This document shows, in pieces, positions 34,834-42,567 of a DNA stretch of 42,733 nucleotides. The first letter of the stretch is position 1; the number at the start of each line of letters is the position of its first letter. Below the pieces are notes generated by a model. The model searched no databases. It had not been told where the DNA came from and worked only from the letters and a program-made list of their open reading frames with translations. The DNA comes from CAITSH01 sp945892985. GTDB taxonomy: Bacteria; Pseudomonadota; Gammaproteobacteria; Burkholderiales; SG8-39. The stretch is from positions 1 to 42,733 of the forward strand of contig CAMDDU010000039.1 of assembly GCA_945892985.1 (NCBI GenBank). The letters are read 5' to 3'. The position numbers and the translations under genes were made by a program.

Positions 34834-35403
34834 ATCGCTCAGGAAAAACCGCAGCGCTTGAATAGTGACATCAATGTTCCCGAAGTCCGGTTAGTTGGTG
34901 TTGAAGGTGAGCAGTTGGGCATTGTGCTGATCGCAGATGCATTGCGCATGGCAGAAGAAGCTGAAGTCGATCTGGTGGAAATCGCCCCTACGGCGAAACC
35001 CCCGGTCTGCAAGATGATGGACTTCGGTAAATTCAAGTATCGCGAAGCCAAAAAGGCGCACGAGACCAAGCTCAAGCAAAAGCAGATTCAGGTCAAGGAA
35101 GTCAAATTCCGACCGGGAACTGACGAAGGCGACTATCAAATCAAGCTGCGTAACCTGATCAAGTTTCTCGAAGAAGGCGACAAGGCAAAGGTGACTTTGC
35201 GTTACCGTGGGCGCGAGATGGCCCACCAAGAATTCGGACATCGTCTCATCGAGAGGGTCAAGGCAGACCTCGAGGCGTATGCCGTAGTAGAGCAGTACCC
35301 CAAGATGGAAGGGCGTCAACTCATCATGGTTTTAGGGCCGAAAAAGGTCGTGATTCCCGCCAAGAAGGGTGAAGTTGCAAGTACCAGCAAGGCCGCAGCC
35401 TGA
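34834..35403 (+). CDS. infC: Translation initiation factor IF-3 (probable ATC start)
   Basis: Controls start-codon selection on the 30S subunit. It has 189 residues. No ATG or GTG lies at the expected N-terminus. ATC 34834 stands 7 bases after AGGAG (34822-34826) and begins IAQEKPQRLNSDINVPEVRL, which aligns with normal IF-3 starts. E. coli infC uses AUU, and IF-3 represses initiation at such codons, giving autoregulation. An in-frame TTG at 34813 has no matching ribosome binding site and adds non-conserved residues. FKYREAKKAHETK and the C-terminal VKFRPGTDEGDYQIK are IF-3 signatures. Confidence 0.93.
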   Translation: MAQEKPQRLNSDINVPEVRLVGVEGEQLGIVLIADALRMAEEAEVDLVEIAPTAKPPVCKMMDFGKFKYREAKKAHETKLKQKQIQVKEVKFRPGTDEGDYQIKLRNLIKFLEEGDKAKVTLRYRGREMAHQEFGHRLIERVKADLEAYAVVEQYPKMEGRQLIMVLGPKKVVIPAKKGEVASTSKAAA

Positions 35404-35445
35404 GCGAGAGCAGGGCGCGTTTTTAAAACAAGCGTTACCGAGGTC

Positions 35446-35483
35446 CCGGACGGGCAGTCCGGAACAAAGTGCTCCGCAGGAGC
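35446..35483 (+). promoter_or_regulatory. Two hairpins in the infC-rpmI spacer
   Basis: CCGGAC (35446-35451) pairs with GTCCGG (35457-35462). GCTCC (35471-35475) pairs with GGAGC (35479-35483). They lie just before the rpmI start. In E. coli, L20 represses rpmI-rplT through RNA structure at this position, so these are candidates for a similar operator. Confidence 0.4.
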
Positions 35484-35515
35484 CACCCGGTGTCGCAAAA
35501 AATGAAGGACAAGTC

Positions 35516-35713
35516 ATGCCCAAGATGAAGACCAAGAGTGGCGCCGCCAAGCGCTTCAAGGTGCGCGCAGGCGGCAGCATCAAGCGCTCGCAGGCGTTCA
35601 AGCGCCACATCCTCACCAAAAAAACGACCAAGAACAAGCGCCAACTGCGTGGTACTGCAGAGGTGCATGAGACAAACAAGCGCTCAATACGCGCAATGTT
35701 GCCCTACGCTTAA
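35516..35713 (+). CDS. rpmI: 50S ribosomal protein L35
   Basis: 65-residue, very basic ribosomal protein. MPKMKTKSGAAKRFKV is the typical L35 start. ATG 35516 is chosen over the open upstream frame because it gives the normal length. It lies 9 bases before rplT, with which it is always paired. Confidence 0.97.
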   Translation: MPKMKTKSGAAKRFKVRAGGSIKRSQAFKRHILTKKTTKNKRQLRGTAEVHETNKRSIRAMLPYA

Positions 35714-35722
35714 GGAGCCGCC

Positions 35723-36079
35723 ATGCCTAGAGTTAAACGCGGCGTAACTGCACACGCCAAGCATAAAAAAGTAATAGACGCAGCCAAGGGTTACCGCGGT
35801 CGCCGCGGTAACGTATTCCGTATCGCCAAAGAGGCGGTGATGAAGGCAGGGCAGTACGCCTATCGTGACCGCCGTACCCGCAAGCGCGTGTTCCGCGCAT
35901 TGTGGATCGCGCGTATCAACGCTGCAGCGCGCGAGTGTGGCCTTTCCTACTCGGTATTCATGAATGGTCTGAAGAAGGCCATGATTGAAGTTGATCGCAA
36001 GGTGCTGGCCGACCTCGCGGTTGCCGACAAAGCCGCGTTTGCGCATATCGCCAATCAGGTCAAGGCGAATCTGGGCTAG
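35723..36079 (+). CDS. rplT: 50S ribosomal protein L20
   Basis: 118-residue protein essential for early 50S assembly, and a translational repressor of its own operon in E. coli. The start MPRVKRGVTAHAKHKK and the segment YRGRRGNVFRIAKEAV are diagnostic. AAGGAG precedes the ATG. Confidence 0.98.
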   Translation: MPRVKRGVTAHAKHKKVIDAAKGYRGRRGNVFRIAKEAVMKAGQYAYRDRRTRKRVFRALWIARINAAARECGLSYSVFMNGLKKAMIEVDRKVLADLAVADKAAFAHIANQVKANLG

Positions 36080-36120
36080 GGCATCAGACCACTCCGGTCG
36101 TCGTGGCCGGAACAAAGAGG

Positions 36121-36154
36121 CGGCGCCAAAGCAGTATTTGGCGCCGTCTTTTTT
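36121..36154 (+). terminator. Terminator-like attenuator between rplT and pheS
   Basis: A perfect 10-bp stem (36121-36130 with 36137-36146) and 6-base loop are followed by TCTTTTTT. Only 24 bases separate it from the pheS ATG, too few for a promoter, so pheS must be reached by read-through. No short ORF rich in Phe codons, such as E. coli pheM, is visible before it. Confidence 0.8.
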
Positions 36155-36178
36155 GGCTGAACTCACATTCCCCAATCC

Positions 36179-37222
36179 ATGAACAATCTCGAAGACATCG
36201 TTCGCGAAGCCGCGGATCTGTTTGCTGGCATCACCGAAGCGGCCGAGCTCGATCAAGCCAAGGCGCGCTTTCTTGGCAAGGCCGGGGTACTGACGGAGTT
36301 GCTAAAGGGGCTGGGCAAAATGCCCCAGGATGAGCGGCGGGAAGCCGGTTCCCTGATCAACGCGGCAAAAGACAAGATTGAAGCGTCGCTCGCATTGCGA
36401 CGCGATTTTTTCGCCCGCAAGCAGCTCGAATCACGCCTTGCCGCCGAATCCCTTGACGTGACGCTGCCCGGGCGACGTCAGGGCGTGGGGAGTCTTCATC
36501 CGGTGGTGCGCACCTGGTTGCGTGTGGAAGAAATATTCCGCTCCATCGGCTTTGATGTCGCCGACGGTCCGGAGATCGAGACAGACTGGTACAACTTTAC
36601 CGCCCTAAACAATCCGGAAAACCATCCTGCGCGCTCGATGCAGGACACGTTTTATGTGGAGGACAAGGACGCTTCGGGATTACAGTTGTTGTTACGCACC
36701 CATACCAGCCCGATTCAGGTTCGTTATGCCAGGCAGCACGTTGAGCGTTACCGCCATCTGGATCGCATACCGCCGATAAAAGTCATCGCGCCGGGACGAA
36801 CCTATCGGGTGGACAGCGATGCCACGCACTCACCGATGTTCCACCAGTTCGAAGGTTTGTGGATCGCCGACAACATAAGTTTCGCCGACCTGAAGGGCGT
36901 TTATCTCGATTTCATTCGCCGTTATTTCGAGTCCGATGACATGCAGGTGCGTTTCCGTCCTTCGTATTTTCCGTTCACCGAACCTTCCGCGGAAATCGAC
37001 ATGATGTTCGCCTCCGGTCCGAACAAGGGCAGGTGGCTGGAGATTTCCGGATCCGGGCAGGTACATCCCAACGTGGTGCGCAACTTCGGCCTCGATCCGG
37101 AGCGCTATATCGGCTTTGCTTTTGGTTCAGGACTGGAGCGACTGACCATGCTGCGCTATGGCATCAATGACCTGCGGCTGTTTTTCGAGGGCGACTTGCG
37201 CTTCCTCGAGCAGTTTGCCTGA
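36179..37222 (+). CDS. pheS: Phenylalanyl-tRNA synthetase alpha chain
   Basis: Catalytic subunit of the alpha2beta2 enzyme. It has 347 residues. An N-terminal coiled coil (about 1-85) for tRNA binding is followed by the class II core. HPARSMQDTFYVE near 142-154 and RTHTSPIQVRYA near 168 are typical, with GLERLTMLRYGINDLR near 320 as motif 3. Preceded by an attenuator-like hairpin and followed after 18 bases by pheT. Confidence 0.97.
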   Translation: MNNLEDIVREAADLFAGITEAAELDQAKARFLGKAGVLTELLKGLGKMPQDERREAGSLINAAKDKIEASLALRRDFFARKQLESRLAAESLDVTLPGRRQGVGSLHPVVRTWLRVEEIFRSIGFDVADGPEIETDWYNFTALNNPENHPARSMQDTFYVEDKDASGLQLLLRTHTSPIQVRYARQHVERYRHLDRIPPIKVIAPGRTYRVDSDATHSPMFHQFEGLWIADNISFADLKGVYLDFIRRYFESDDMQVRFRPSYFPFTEPSAEIDMMFASGPNKGRWLEISGSGQVHPNVVRNFGLDPERYIGFAFGSGLERLTMLRYGINDLRLFFEGDLRFLEQFA

Positions 37223-37240
37223 ACACACGGCGACTACCCC

Positions 37241-39661
37241 ATGCAGATTTCAGAAAAATGGTTGCGGACGCTGGTTGATCCGGATTTGTCGACACAAGAG
37301 CTCGTACACCTGTTGACGATGTCCGGCCTTGAGGTGGAGGAGTGCCACGCGCTTGCACCGGCGTTCTCCGGTGTCGTTGTCGGCCGGGTACTTGAAACGG
37401 GCAAGCATCCCAACGCGGATCGCCTGTCCTTGTGTCGTATCGACGCCGGTTTGGCCGATCCCCTGTCGATTGTTTGTGGCGCTCCAAACGTAGCCGTCGG
37501 AATGAAGGTGCCGGTTGCGCTCATAGGCGCCAAGCTGCCGGGTGAAACGGCCGATAAGCCGTTCGAAATAAAGCTCGCCAAAATGCGCGGGGTTGAAAGC
37601 CAGGGCATGCTTTGCTCGGCGCGGGAGCTCGGGCTTTCCCAGGATCACAGTGGGTTAATGAGCCTGCCGGAGGATGCTCCCATCGGCAAAGATTTCCGCG
37701 ACTACTATGCGCTTGATGATGCGCTGATCACGATCAAGCTCACGCCGAACCGGGCCGATTGTCTGTCGGTGCTTGGTGTCGCCCGGGAAGTGTCAGCGCT
37801 GACCGGCGCGCTCCTCACGCCTCCTGAAATCAAGCCGGTGGTCCCGGTTGGTGACGCGCACTTCCCGTTCAAGATCAGTGACGGCAAAGCGTGCGGCCGC
37901 TTTTCCGGACGGGTCATCACCAATGTAAACGCCAAGGCACCGACCCCCGACTGGATGAGGCAGCGGCTTGAGCGCTCGGGGCAACGGTCCATTTCCGCCC
38001 TCGTCGATGTCACCAATTACGTGATGCTCGAACTCGGCCGGCCATTGCATGTGTATAACCTCGACAAATTGTCCGGATGCATAGACGTGCGTTTTGGCCG
38101 CAAGGGAGAGCGGCTCGCCCTGCTCAATGAGCAGACGGTGGAGCTTGATGAAACTGTGCTCTGTATCACCGATGCGTCGGGACCGATAGGCTTGGCCGGC
38201 ATTATGGGTGGAGAAAGTACCAAGGCCGACCTGGAGACTGTGAATATTTTTCTCGAATCGGCCTTCTTTTTCCCCGATGCAATAGCCGGCCGTACGCGGC
38301 GTTTCAATTTCACCAGCGATGCGGCCCACCGCTTTGAGCGCGGCGTCGATTTCGAAAACAATGTATCCGGGCTCGAGCGTGCGACACGGCTTATCCTGGA
38401 CATATGCGGGGGCGAGCCTGCACCGGTGCATGACCAGATCGCCACTTTGCCAGAGCGCAGCGCCGTGAGCATGCGGGTGGCGCGGGCGCAAAAAATAATT
38501 GGCGTGGCGATCGCCGCTGATGAGATGGAACAAATTTTCTCTCGACTGGGCTTCGCCTTTGAGCGCAAGCACGCGGAAGGCGAGGAAGTATTTGTTGTCA
38601 TTCCGCCGGCACACCGCTTTGACATTGTCATCGAAGAGGACCTGATCGAAGAGGTGGCACGGGTATTCGGTTTCGAGCGCATACCGGCGAACCCGCCGCA
38701 GGCGGCCGCCGTCATGTGTTCGCAGTCAGAAGTTTCGCGCAGCGCGCACGACTTGCGCCGACAGCTTGCCGCCAGCGGATATCGCGAGGTCATCAACTTT
38801 AGCTTTGTCGACGCAGAATGGGAGTCGGACTTTGCGGCAAACACCGCCCCCATTCGCCTCCTCAATCCGATTGCGAGCCAGCTTGCCGTCATGCGCTCCA
38901 GTCTATTGGGAAGTCTTGTCGCGAATGTCCGTTATAACCTGAATCGCAAGCGCGATCGCGTGCGCGTGTTTGAAGTCGGGCGCGTTTTCTTCCGTGATGC
39001 GCAGGCTGTGGATGGTGAATCCAGCGTATCCGGATTACGCCAGCCGATGCGTCTGGGTGCCATCGCTTATGGCACGGCGTTTGAAGAGCAATGGGGTGTT
39101 GTCGCCCGAAAAGTGGATTATTACGACCTCAAGGGCGATGTTGAGGCCTTGCTCGGCGCACTCGCCGGCGAAGTCAGCTTTGCCGCGGTGAACCACCCTG
39201 CGCTGCATCCGGGGCGCTCAGCTCAGATATTGCGCGCAGGGAAGGTCATTGGATGGATAGGCGAACTGCATCCGGCATGGCTGGCGAAGTACGAATTGCC
39301 GTCAGCGCCGGTGGCGTTTGAACTTGATGTTGACGCCATCTCGGAAGGGCCACTGCCAGTCTATTCGGAATTGTCGCGGTTTCCCGCAGTCATCCGTGAC
39401 TTGGCGGTCGTTGTCGCCGAAAACGTCAGCGCGCAGTCGTTGCTTGACGCGATGAAAAGTTGCGATCTGGAGTCGTTGCGCGATGTGCAATTGTTCGATG
39501 TCTATCAGGGAAAAGGCATTGAACCTGGACAAAAAAGCCTTGCGTTTCGGGTAGTTATGCAAGATACTTCCAAAACGCTGACGGATGAAGAGGCCGATTT
39601 TGTTATGGCCCGGCTGATGGAAATTCTTGCCTCCCGCTCTGGCGCCAAGCTTCGTAGTTAA
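37241..39661 (+). CDS. pheT: Phenylalanyl-tRNA synthetase beta chain
   Basis: Editing and structural subunit. It has 806 residues. An OB-fold tRNA-binding domain lies near 39-150 (VVVGRVLETGKHPNADRLS). B3/B4 editing and B5 domains follow, then a catalytically inactive class II-like core. The C-terminal ferredoxin-fold anticodon-binding domain starts near 712 (SRFPAVIRDLAVVV). Full length and intact. Confidence 0.97.
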   Translation: MQISEKWLRTLVDPDLSTQELVHLLTMSGLEVEECHALAPAFSGVVVGRVLETGKHPNADRLSLCRIDAGLADPLSIVCGAPNVAVGMKVPVALIGAKLPGETADKPFEIKLAKMRGVESQGMLCSARELGLSQDHSGLMSLPEDAPIGKDFRDYYALDDALITIKLTPNRADCLSVLGVAREVSALTGALLTPPEIKPVVPVGDAHFPFKISDGKACGRFSGRVITNVNAKAPTPDWMRQRLERSGQRSISALVDVTNYVMLELGRPLHVYNLDKLSGCIDVRFGRKGERLALLNEQTVELDETVLCITDASGPIGLAGIMGGESTKADLETVNIFLESAFFFPDAIAGRTRRFNFTSDAAHRFERGVDFENNVSGLERATRLILDICGGEPAPVHDQIATLPERSAVSMRVARAQKIIGVAIAADEMEQIFSRLGFAFERKHAEGEEVFVVIPPAHRFDIVIEEDLIEEVARVFGFERIPANPPQAAAVMCSQSEVSRSAHDLRRQLAASGYREVINFSFVDAEWESDFAANTAPIRLLNPIASQLAVMRSSLLGSLVANVRYNLNRKRDRVRVFEVGRVFFRDAQAVDGESSVSGLRQPMRLGAIAYGTAFEEQWGVVARKVDYYDLKGDVEALLGALAGEVSFAAVNHPALHPGRSAQILRAGKVIGWIGELHPAWLAKYELPSAPVAFELDVDAISEGPLPVYSELSRFPAVIRDLAVVVAENVSAQSLLDAMKSCDLESLRDVQLFDVYQGKGIEPGQKSLAFRVVMQDTSKTLTDEEADFVMARLMEILASRSGAKLRS

Positions 39662-39701
39662 CAAGGAACGAGGGAGTTTATGTCCCTTAAGCTAAAGACG
39701 T

Positions 39702-39721
39702 GGAAGAAGCTATCTTCTTCC
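39702..39721 (+). promoter_or_regulatory. Hairpin before ihfA
   Basis: GGAAGAAG (39702-39709) pairs perfectly with CTTCTTCC (39714-39721) across a 4-base loop. It ends just before GGGGAG, the likely ribosome binding site of ihfA, so it could affect translation or reflect mRNA processing. Confidence 0.4.
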
Positions 39722-39735
39722 CCAGGGGAGCCATA

Positions 39736-40053
39736 ATGACACTCACCAAGGCCGAGTTGGCGGACATGCTGTTCGAGAAAGTCGGGTTGAACAAGCGTGA
39801 GGCAAAAGACATGGTCGAAACCTTCTTCGAGGAGGTTCGCATCGCGCTCGAGGCCGGCGACAGCGTAAAGTTGTCCGGTTTCGGTAATTTTCAGTTGCGG
39901 GATAAACCGCAGCGCCCTGGTCGCAATCCTAAAACCGGCGAGGAAATTCCGATCACCGCGCGCCGAGTCGTGACTTTCCACGCCAGCCAGAAGCTCAAGG
40001 CGTTGGTGGAGGAAGCACAGGAAAATGGAAAACAGCAAATCCAGCAGCAGTAA
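39736..40053 (+). CDS. ihfA: Integration host factor alpha subunit
   Basis: DNA-bending nucleoid protein that pairs with IhfB. It has 105 residues. MTLTKAELADMLFEKVGLNK is the standard start, and GFGNFQLRDKPQRPGRNPKT is the DNA-binding arm with the intercalating proline. ATG 39736 is chosen over an open upstream frame that reads through the hairpin. Overlaps the MerR-type gene by 29 bases. Confidence 0.96.
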   Translation: MTLTKAELADMLFEKVGLNKREAKDMVETFFEEVRIALEAGDSVKLSGFGNFQLRDKPQRPGRNPKTGEEIPITARRVVTFHASQKLKALVEEAQENGKQQIQQQ

Positions 40054-40420
40054 TCTGCCGCCGATTCCCGCCAAGCGCTACTTCACCATTGGCGAGGTAA
40101 GCGAGTTGTGCGGTGTAAAGCCGCACGTGCTCCGCTACTGGGAGCAGGAGTTCACACAACTCAAGCCGGTCAAGCGCCGTGGCAACCGTCGCTATTACCA
40201 GCATCATGAGGTGCTGCTTATCCGCCGTATCCGCGAGCTGCTCTATGAGCAAGGCTTTACCATCAGCGGCGCGCGCAACCGGCTGGATGACAATCTCTCG
40301 CAGCCGTCTGTGCCGGGAAACGGTTCAGCCAAGGCCGCTGCGGCGACGGCATCCGCTGCAACGGCGGTTGACTCGAAGTGGTTACGTCAGGAACTTAAAT
40401 CACTAATTGATACGTTGTGA
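40025..40420 (+). CDS. MerR family transcriptional regulator
   Basis: 131-residue DNA-binding protein. The MerR winged helix-turn-helix lies near 18-85 (YFTIGEVSELCGVKPHVLRY, then RRGNRRYYQHHEVLLIRRI). The remainder is a short Ala-rich tail and a helix, without a metal-binding cysteine cluster. This MerR-like gene after ihfA is a standard neighbour in proteobacteria. Its target is unknown to me. It overlaps ihfA, so it is co-translated. Confidence 0.92.
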   Translation: MENSKSSSSNLPPIPAKRYFTIGEVSELCGVKPHVLRYWEQEFTQLKPVKRRGNRRYYQHHEVLLIRRIRELLYEQGFTISGARNRLDDNLSQPSVPGNGSAKAAAATASAATAVDSKWLRQELKSLIDTL

Positions 40421-40443
40421 ATCTAGGGTTGCGCGGAGTCCTC

Positions 40444-40452
40444 TGGTATAAT
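40444..40452 (+). promoter_or_regulatory. Extended -10 promoter for tRNA-Pro
   Basis: TGGTATAAT (40444-40452) is a consensus extended -10 element, 13 bases before the tRNA. No good -35 lies at the usual distance. Confidence 0.6.
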
Positions 40453-40465
40453 CCGATTCTTAAGT

Positions 40466-40542
<77 letters not shown>

Positions 40543-40558
40543 ATAGATACAGACACTT

Positions 40559-40590
40559 AGGCCAATCTTCGGATTGGCCTTTTTGTTTTT
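40559..40590 (+). terminator. Rho-independent terminator after tRNA-Pro
   Basis: A perfect 9-bp stem (40559-40567 with 40572-40580) with a TTCG tetraloop is followed by TTTTGTTTTT. It ends tRNA-Pro transcription. Confidence 0.92.
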
Positions 40591-40607
40591 ATTGCGCTGA
40601 TGGACAA

Positions 40608-40631
40608 AAAGTGCCCAACAAAGTGCCCAAC
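40608..40631. repeat. Tandem 12-bp repeat near tRNA-Pro
   Basis: AAAGTGCCCAAC occurs twice without a gap (40608-40619, 40620-40631), about 65 bases after the tRNA. Tandem repeats at this position are typical of arm-type integrase binding sites, but that role is inference. The rest of 40543-40838 holds only small palindromes (TCGAAG/CTTCGA near 40708-40723, GTTAT/ATAAC near 40772-40785) and no gene I can support. Confidence 0.6.
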
Positions 40632-40838
40632 AGTTTGATTGGCTAGGCGCCATCGCGTGCTGTGAAATAGGCGCGGTTTGAGCATTTGGCCGCTGGGATG
40701 GCTGACATCGAAGCTCGCTTCGAACGTAGGCGCACGCGATTCACATACATCAGTTGCGAAAGAGTGCGACGGTTATATCGATAACGCGGGCTGTCGCGTA
40801 AGGTTAAAGACTTGTGGGTTGGCTCACGAAAGGCATCG

Positions 40839-41423
40839 ATGCGAAAAAAACGCACGGTAGAGAAATTCCTGGCCGATTTGGCTCCTGAATCCATTGCAAC
40901 CTTAGGGGATTTGCTCGAAAAAACAGACCTAACGGAAGCTGTTTTAGCTACTGCAATCGAGCGGCATGGGGTGAGCGTGTGGGACAAGTTTAATCGGTTT
41001 TTTCGCGCCGATGAAGCCGGAAAAGAGCGCGCGTTGCGCCTACTCTTTCTGCGTACGGAATGGCGGAAGAATGCTCACGAGCTTTATGAACAGGATCCCC
41101 TGCAGGTCGACGAGACCGACAATCCGTATTTCCATTTCGGTTGGCCGGCGGCCAAATGCCCTAACTTTGAGGCGTTGAAGTTGGCCGTTAATCGGGGCGG
41201 CGGGCTAGAGTCCAAAAAAGATCTTACGATCCGCTTGCGTAAGTCGATTGCCGAAGAAAGGTCGAAAGGAACTAAAGCTTTCAACAAAGTTGTGGCGGCC
41301 AACGAGGGATTTTCGGTGTCGCGGTTAAAGCAGTTGACCACGAGTAAAAAGCCCGAACAAAAATCACCCAGCGGCACTGCCATTCGCTACGCACAGCTTA
41401 TGAAAGCCAAGAAGACAGTCTAG
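40839..41423 (+). CDS. Unrecognised 194-residue protein of the mobile element
   Basis: Soluble, charged protein with no signal peptide or membrane span. It starts MRKKRTVEKFLADLAPESI and has a mostly helical composition. FHFGWPAAKCPNFEALKLA near 103-121 is the most distinctive stretch. A Lys/Ser-rich C-terminal tail follows. I recognise no family. ATG 40839 follows GAAAGG with 5 bases of spacing and is preferred over the open TTG frame at 40812. First gene of the element, before alpA, so it may be regulatory or accessory. Confidence 0.65.
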   Translation: MRKKRTVEKFLADLAPESIATLGDLLEKTDLTEAVLATAIERHGVSVWDKFNRFFRADEAGKERALRLLFLRTEWRKNAHELYEQDPLQVDETDNPYFHFGWPAAKCPNFEALKLAVNRGGGLESKKDLTIRLRKSIAEERSKGTKAFNKVVAANEGFSVSRLKQLTTSKKPEQKSPSGTAIRYAQLMKAKKTV

Positions 41424-41535
41424 CTCGAAGAAGTAAATTAGCTAGACGTTTCCCCTCGTTTCACTGGCTAGGTTGTCGAGACACCCCCTAGCCACTTCGT
41501 AATGGGTTGTGTTCAACAAACCCAAGGGGTAAAAA
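41424..41535 (+). promoter_or_regulatory. Intergenic region with inverted repeat before alpA
   Basis: TGGCTAGG (41465-41472) and CCTAGCCA (41487-41494) form a perfect 8-bp inverted repeat with a 14-base spacer. A second, imperfect palindrome (GGGTTGT/ACAAACCC, about 41505-41524) lies closer to the gene. Candidate operators for the alpA-primase operon. The ribosome binding site AAGGGG (41524-41529) is good. Confidence 0.45.
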
Positions 41536-41778
41536 ATGTCTCAGAAAATATTGCGGCTTCCCGCCGTTAAAGCAGAGTCAGGCTATTCGAGGAGCACCAT
41601 CTACCTGCGTATCGCGCAGGGGCTGTGGACGAGGCAGGTTCGTCTGGGTGCGCGAAGCGTTGGGTGGCCCGCAGTAGAGGTCGCTGCATTAAATGCGGCC
41701 CGCATCGGCGCCAAGACCGAAGCGCAAATAAGGTCGTTGGTCCTGACGCTCGAAATGGCTCGTAAGGTCGGGGTTTAG
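41536..41778 (+). CDS. AlpA-type helix-turn-helix regulator/excisionase
   Basis: 80-residue DNA-binding protein of the AlpA/MerR-like excisionase type. ILRLPAVKAESGYSRSTIYL (5-24) is the typical AlpA helix-turn-helix, followed by RQVRLGARSVGWPAVEVAAL, the wing segment. AlpA of CP4-57 activates integrase expression, and such genes mark integrative elements. It lies 3 bases before the primase gene. Confidence 0.88.
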   Translation: MSQKILRLPAVKAESGYSRSTIYLRIAQGLWTRQVRLGARSVGWPAVEVAALNAARIGAKTEAQIRSLVLTLEMARKVGV

Positions 41779-41781
41779 CAG

Positions 41782-42567
41782 ATGATTACGACCCCAACCC
41801 CCATGCCTTCCCCGATCAAATTTGCCCAGGTCGTAAGTCAACACCCGCGCACTATTAGCAAAGTTTTTGGTCTCGACCAGGCGGAGCAGCTCAAGCGCGA
41901 CTGGCGGGTGTCGAGGTCAAAACGCAAGCATTCGCCTACTTGGGGGCTAAACCCCAGGAGGGCGGTGTCTCAGCGAATCGGCGCTGATGCCAAACACGCG
42001 GATGTGGACAAAGACCTGGGCGAGGCGAGGCGCTTCTTAGCGGCTTTCTCTTCGGACGCGGTTTTCACGTTCCAAACCTTTGCTGAACGTGCCGATGTGA
42101 GCCACCAGGGGGCGCTCAGTCGGGTCTTTCACGGGTCTTTTGACGAGCATGCCGAGGCTTTGAGCGTTTTGAACGATCGCGGCGCCGGCGTGTTTTTCAT
42201 GGTGAACCGCGGGGACGGTCAGATACGCGCAGGTAGAAAGACCTGCCGCACGGCTGAGAACGTTACGGCCATACGGGCGCTGTTTGTCGACCTGGACGGC
42301 TCGCCTGTGGCGCCGGTTTATCAGTGGGAGCTTGCACCAACGCTTGTCGTCGAGAGCAGTCCTGGGCGGTGGCACGCCTACTGGTTGGTCTCAGGCTGCC
42401 CTCTGGACGCGTTCAGGGAGCTCCAGAAGCGGCTCGCGGAGCACTTTCATGGGGATGTGGCGGTCAACGACCTGGGGCGGGTTATGCGCGTCCCGGGTTT
42501 TGTTCACCAAAAGGGCAAGCCCTTCATCCCCCGCATTGTCTGGCAGAAACGAGGAGAACAGAAATGA
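41782..42567 (+). CDS. RepB-like DNA primase of a mobile element
   Basis: 261-residue protein with a RepB-family primase domain (about 90-255). RALFVDLDGSPV near 166-177 has the catalytic acidic residues, PGRWHAYWLVSGCP near 193-206 the conserved His, and DLGRVMRVPGFVHQKGKP near 231-248 the arginine-rich motif. Such primases start replication of plasmids, satellites and integrative elements. The N-terminal 80 residues are not recognised. The stop overlaps the next ATG (ATGA), so the two are coupled. Confidence 0.85.
   Translation: MITTPTPMPSPIKFAQVVSQHPRTISKVFGLDQAEQLKRDWRVSRSKRKHSPTWGLNPRRAVSQRIGADAKHADVDKDLGEARRFLAAFSSDAVFTFQTFAERADVSHQGALSRVFHGSFDEHAEALSVLNDRGAGVFFMVNRGDGQIRAGRKTCRTAENVTAIRALFVDLDGSPVAPVYQWELAPTLVVESSPGRWHAYWLVSGCPLDAFRELQKRLAEHFHGDVAVNDLGRVMRVPGFVHQKGKPFIPRIVWQKRGEQK

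Noticed and set aside
37793..38892. Long minus-strand frames opposite pheT
   Set aside because: Composition follows from the pheT codons on the other strand; no independent evidence.
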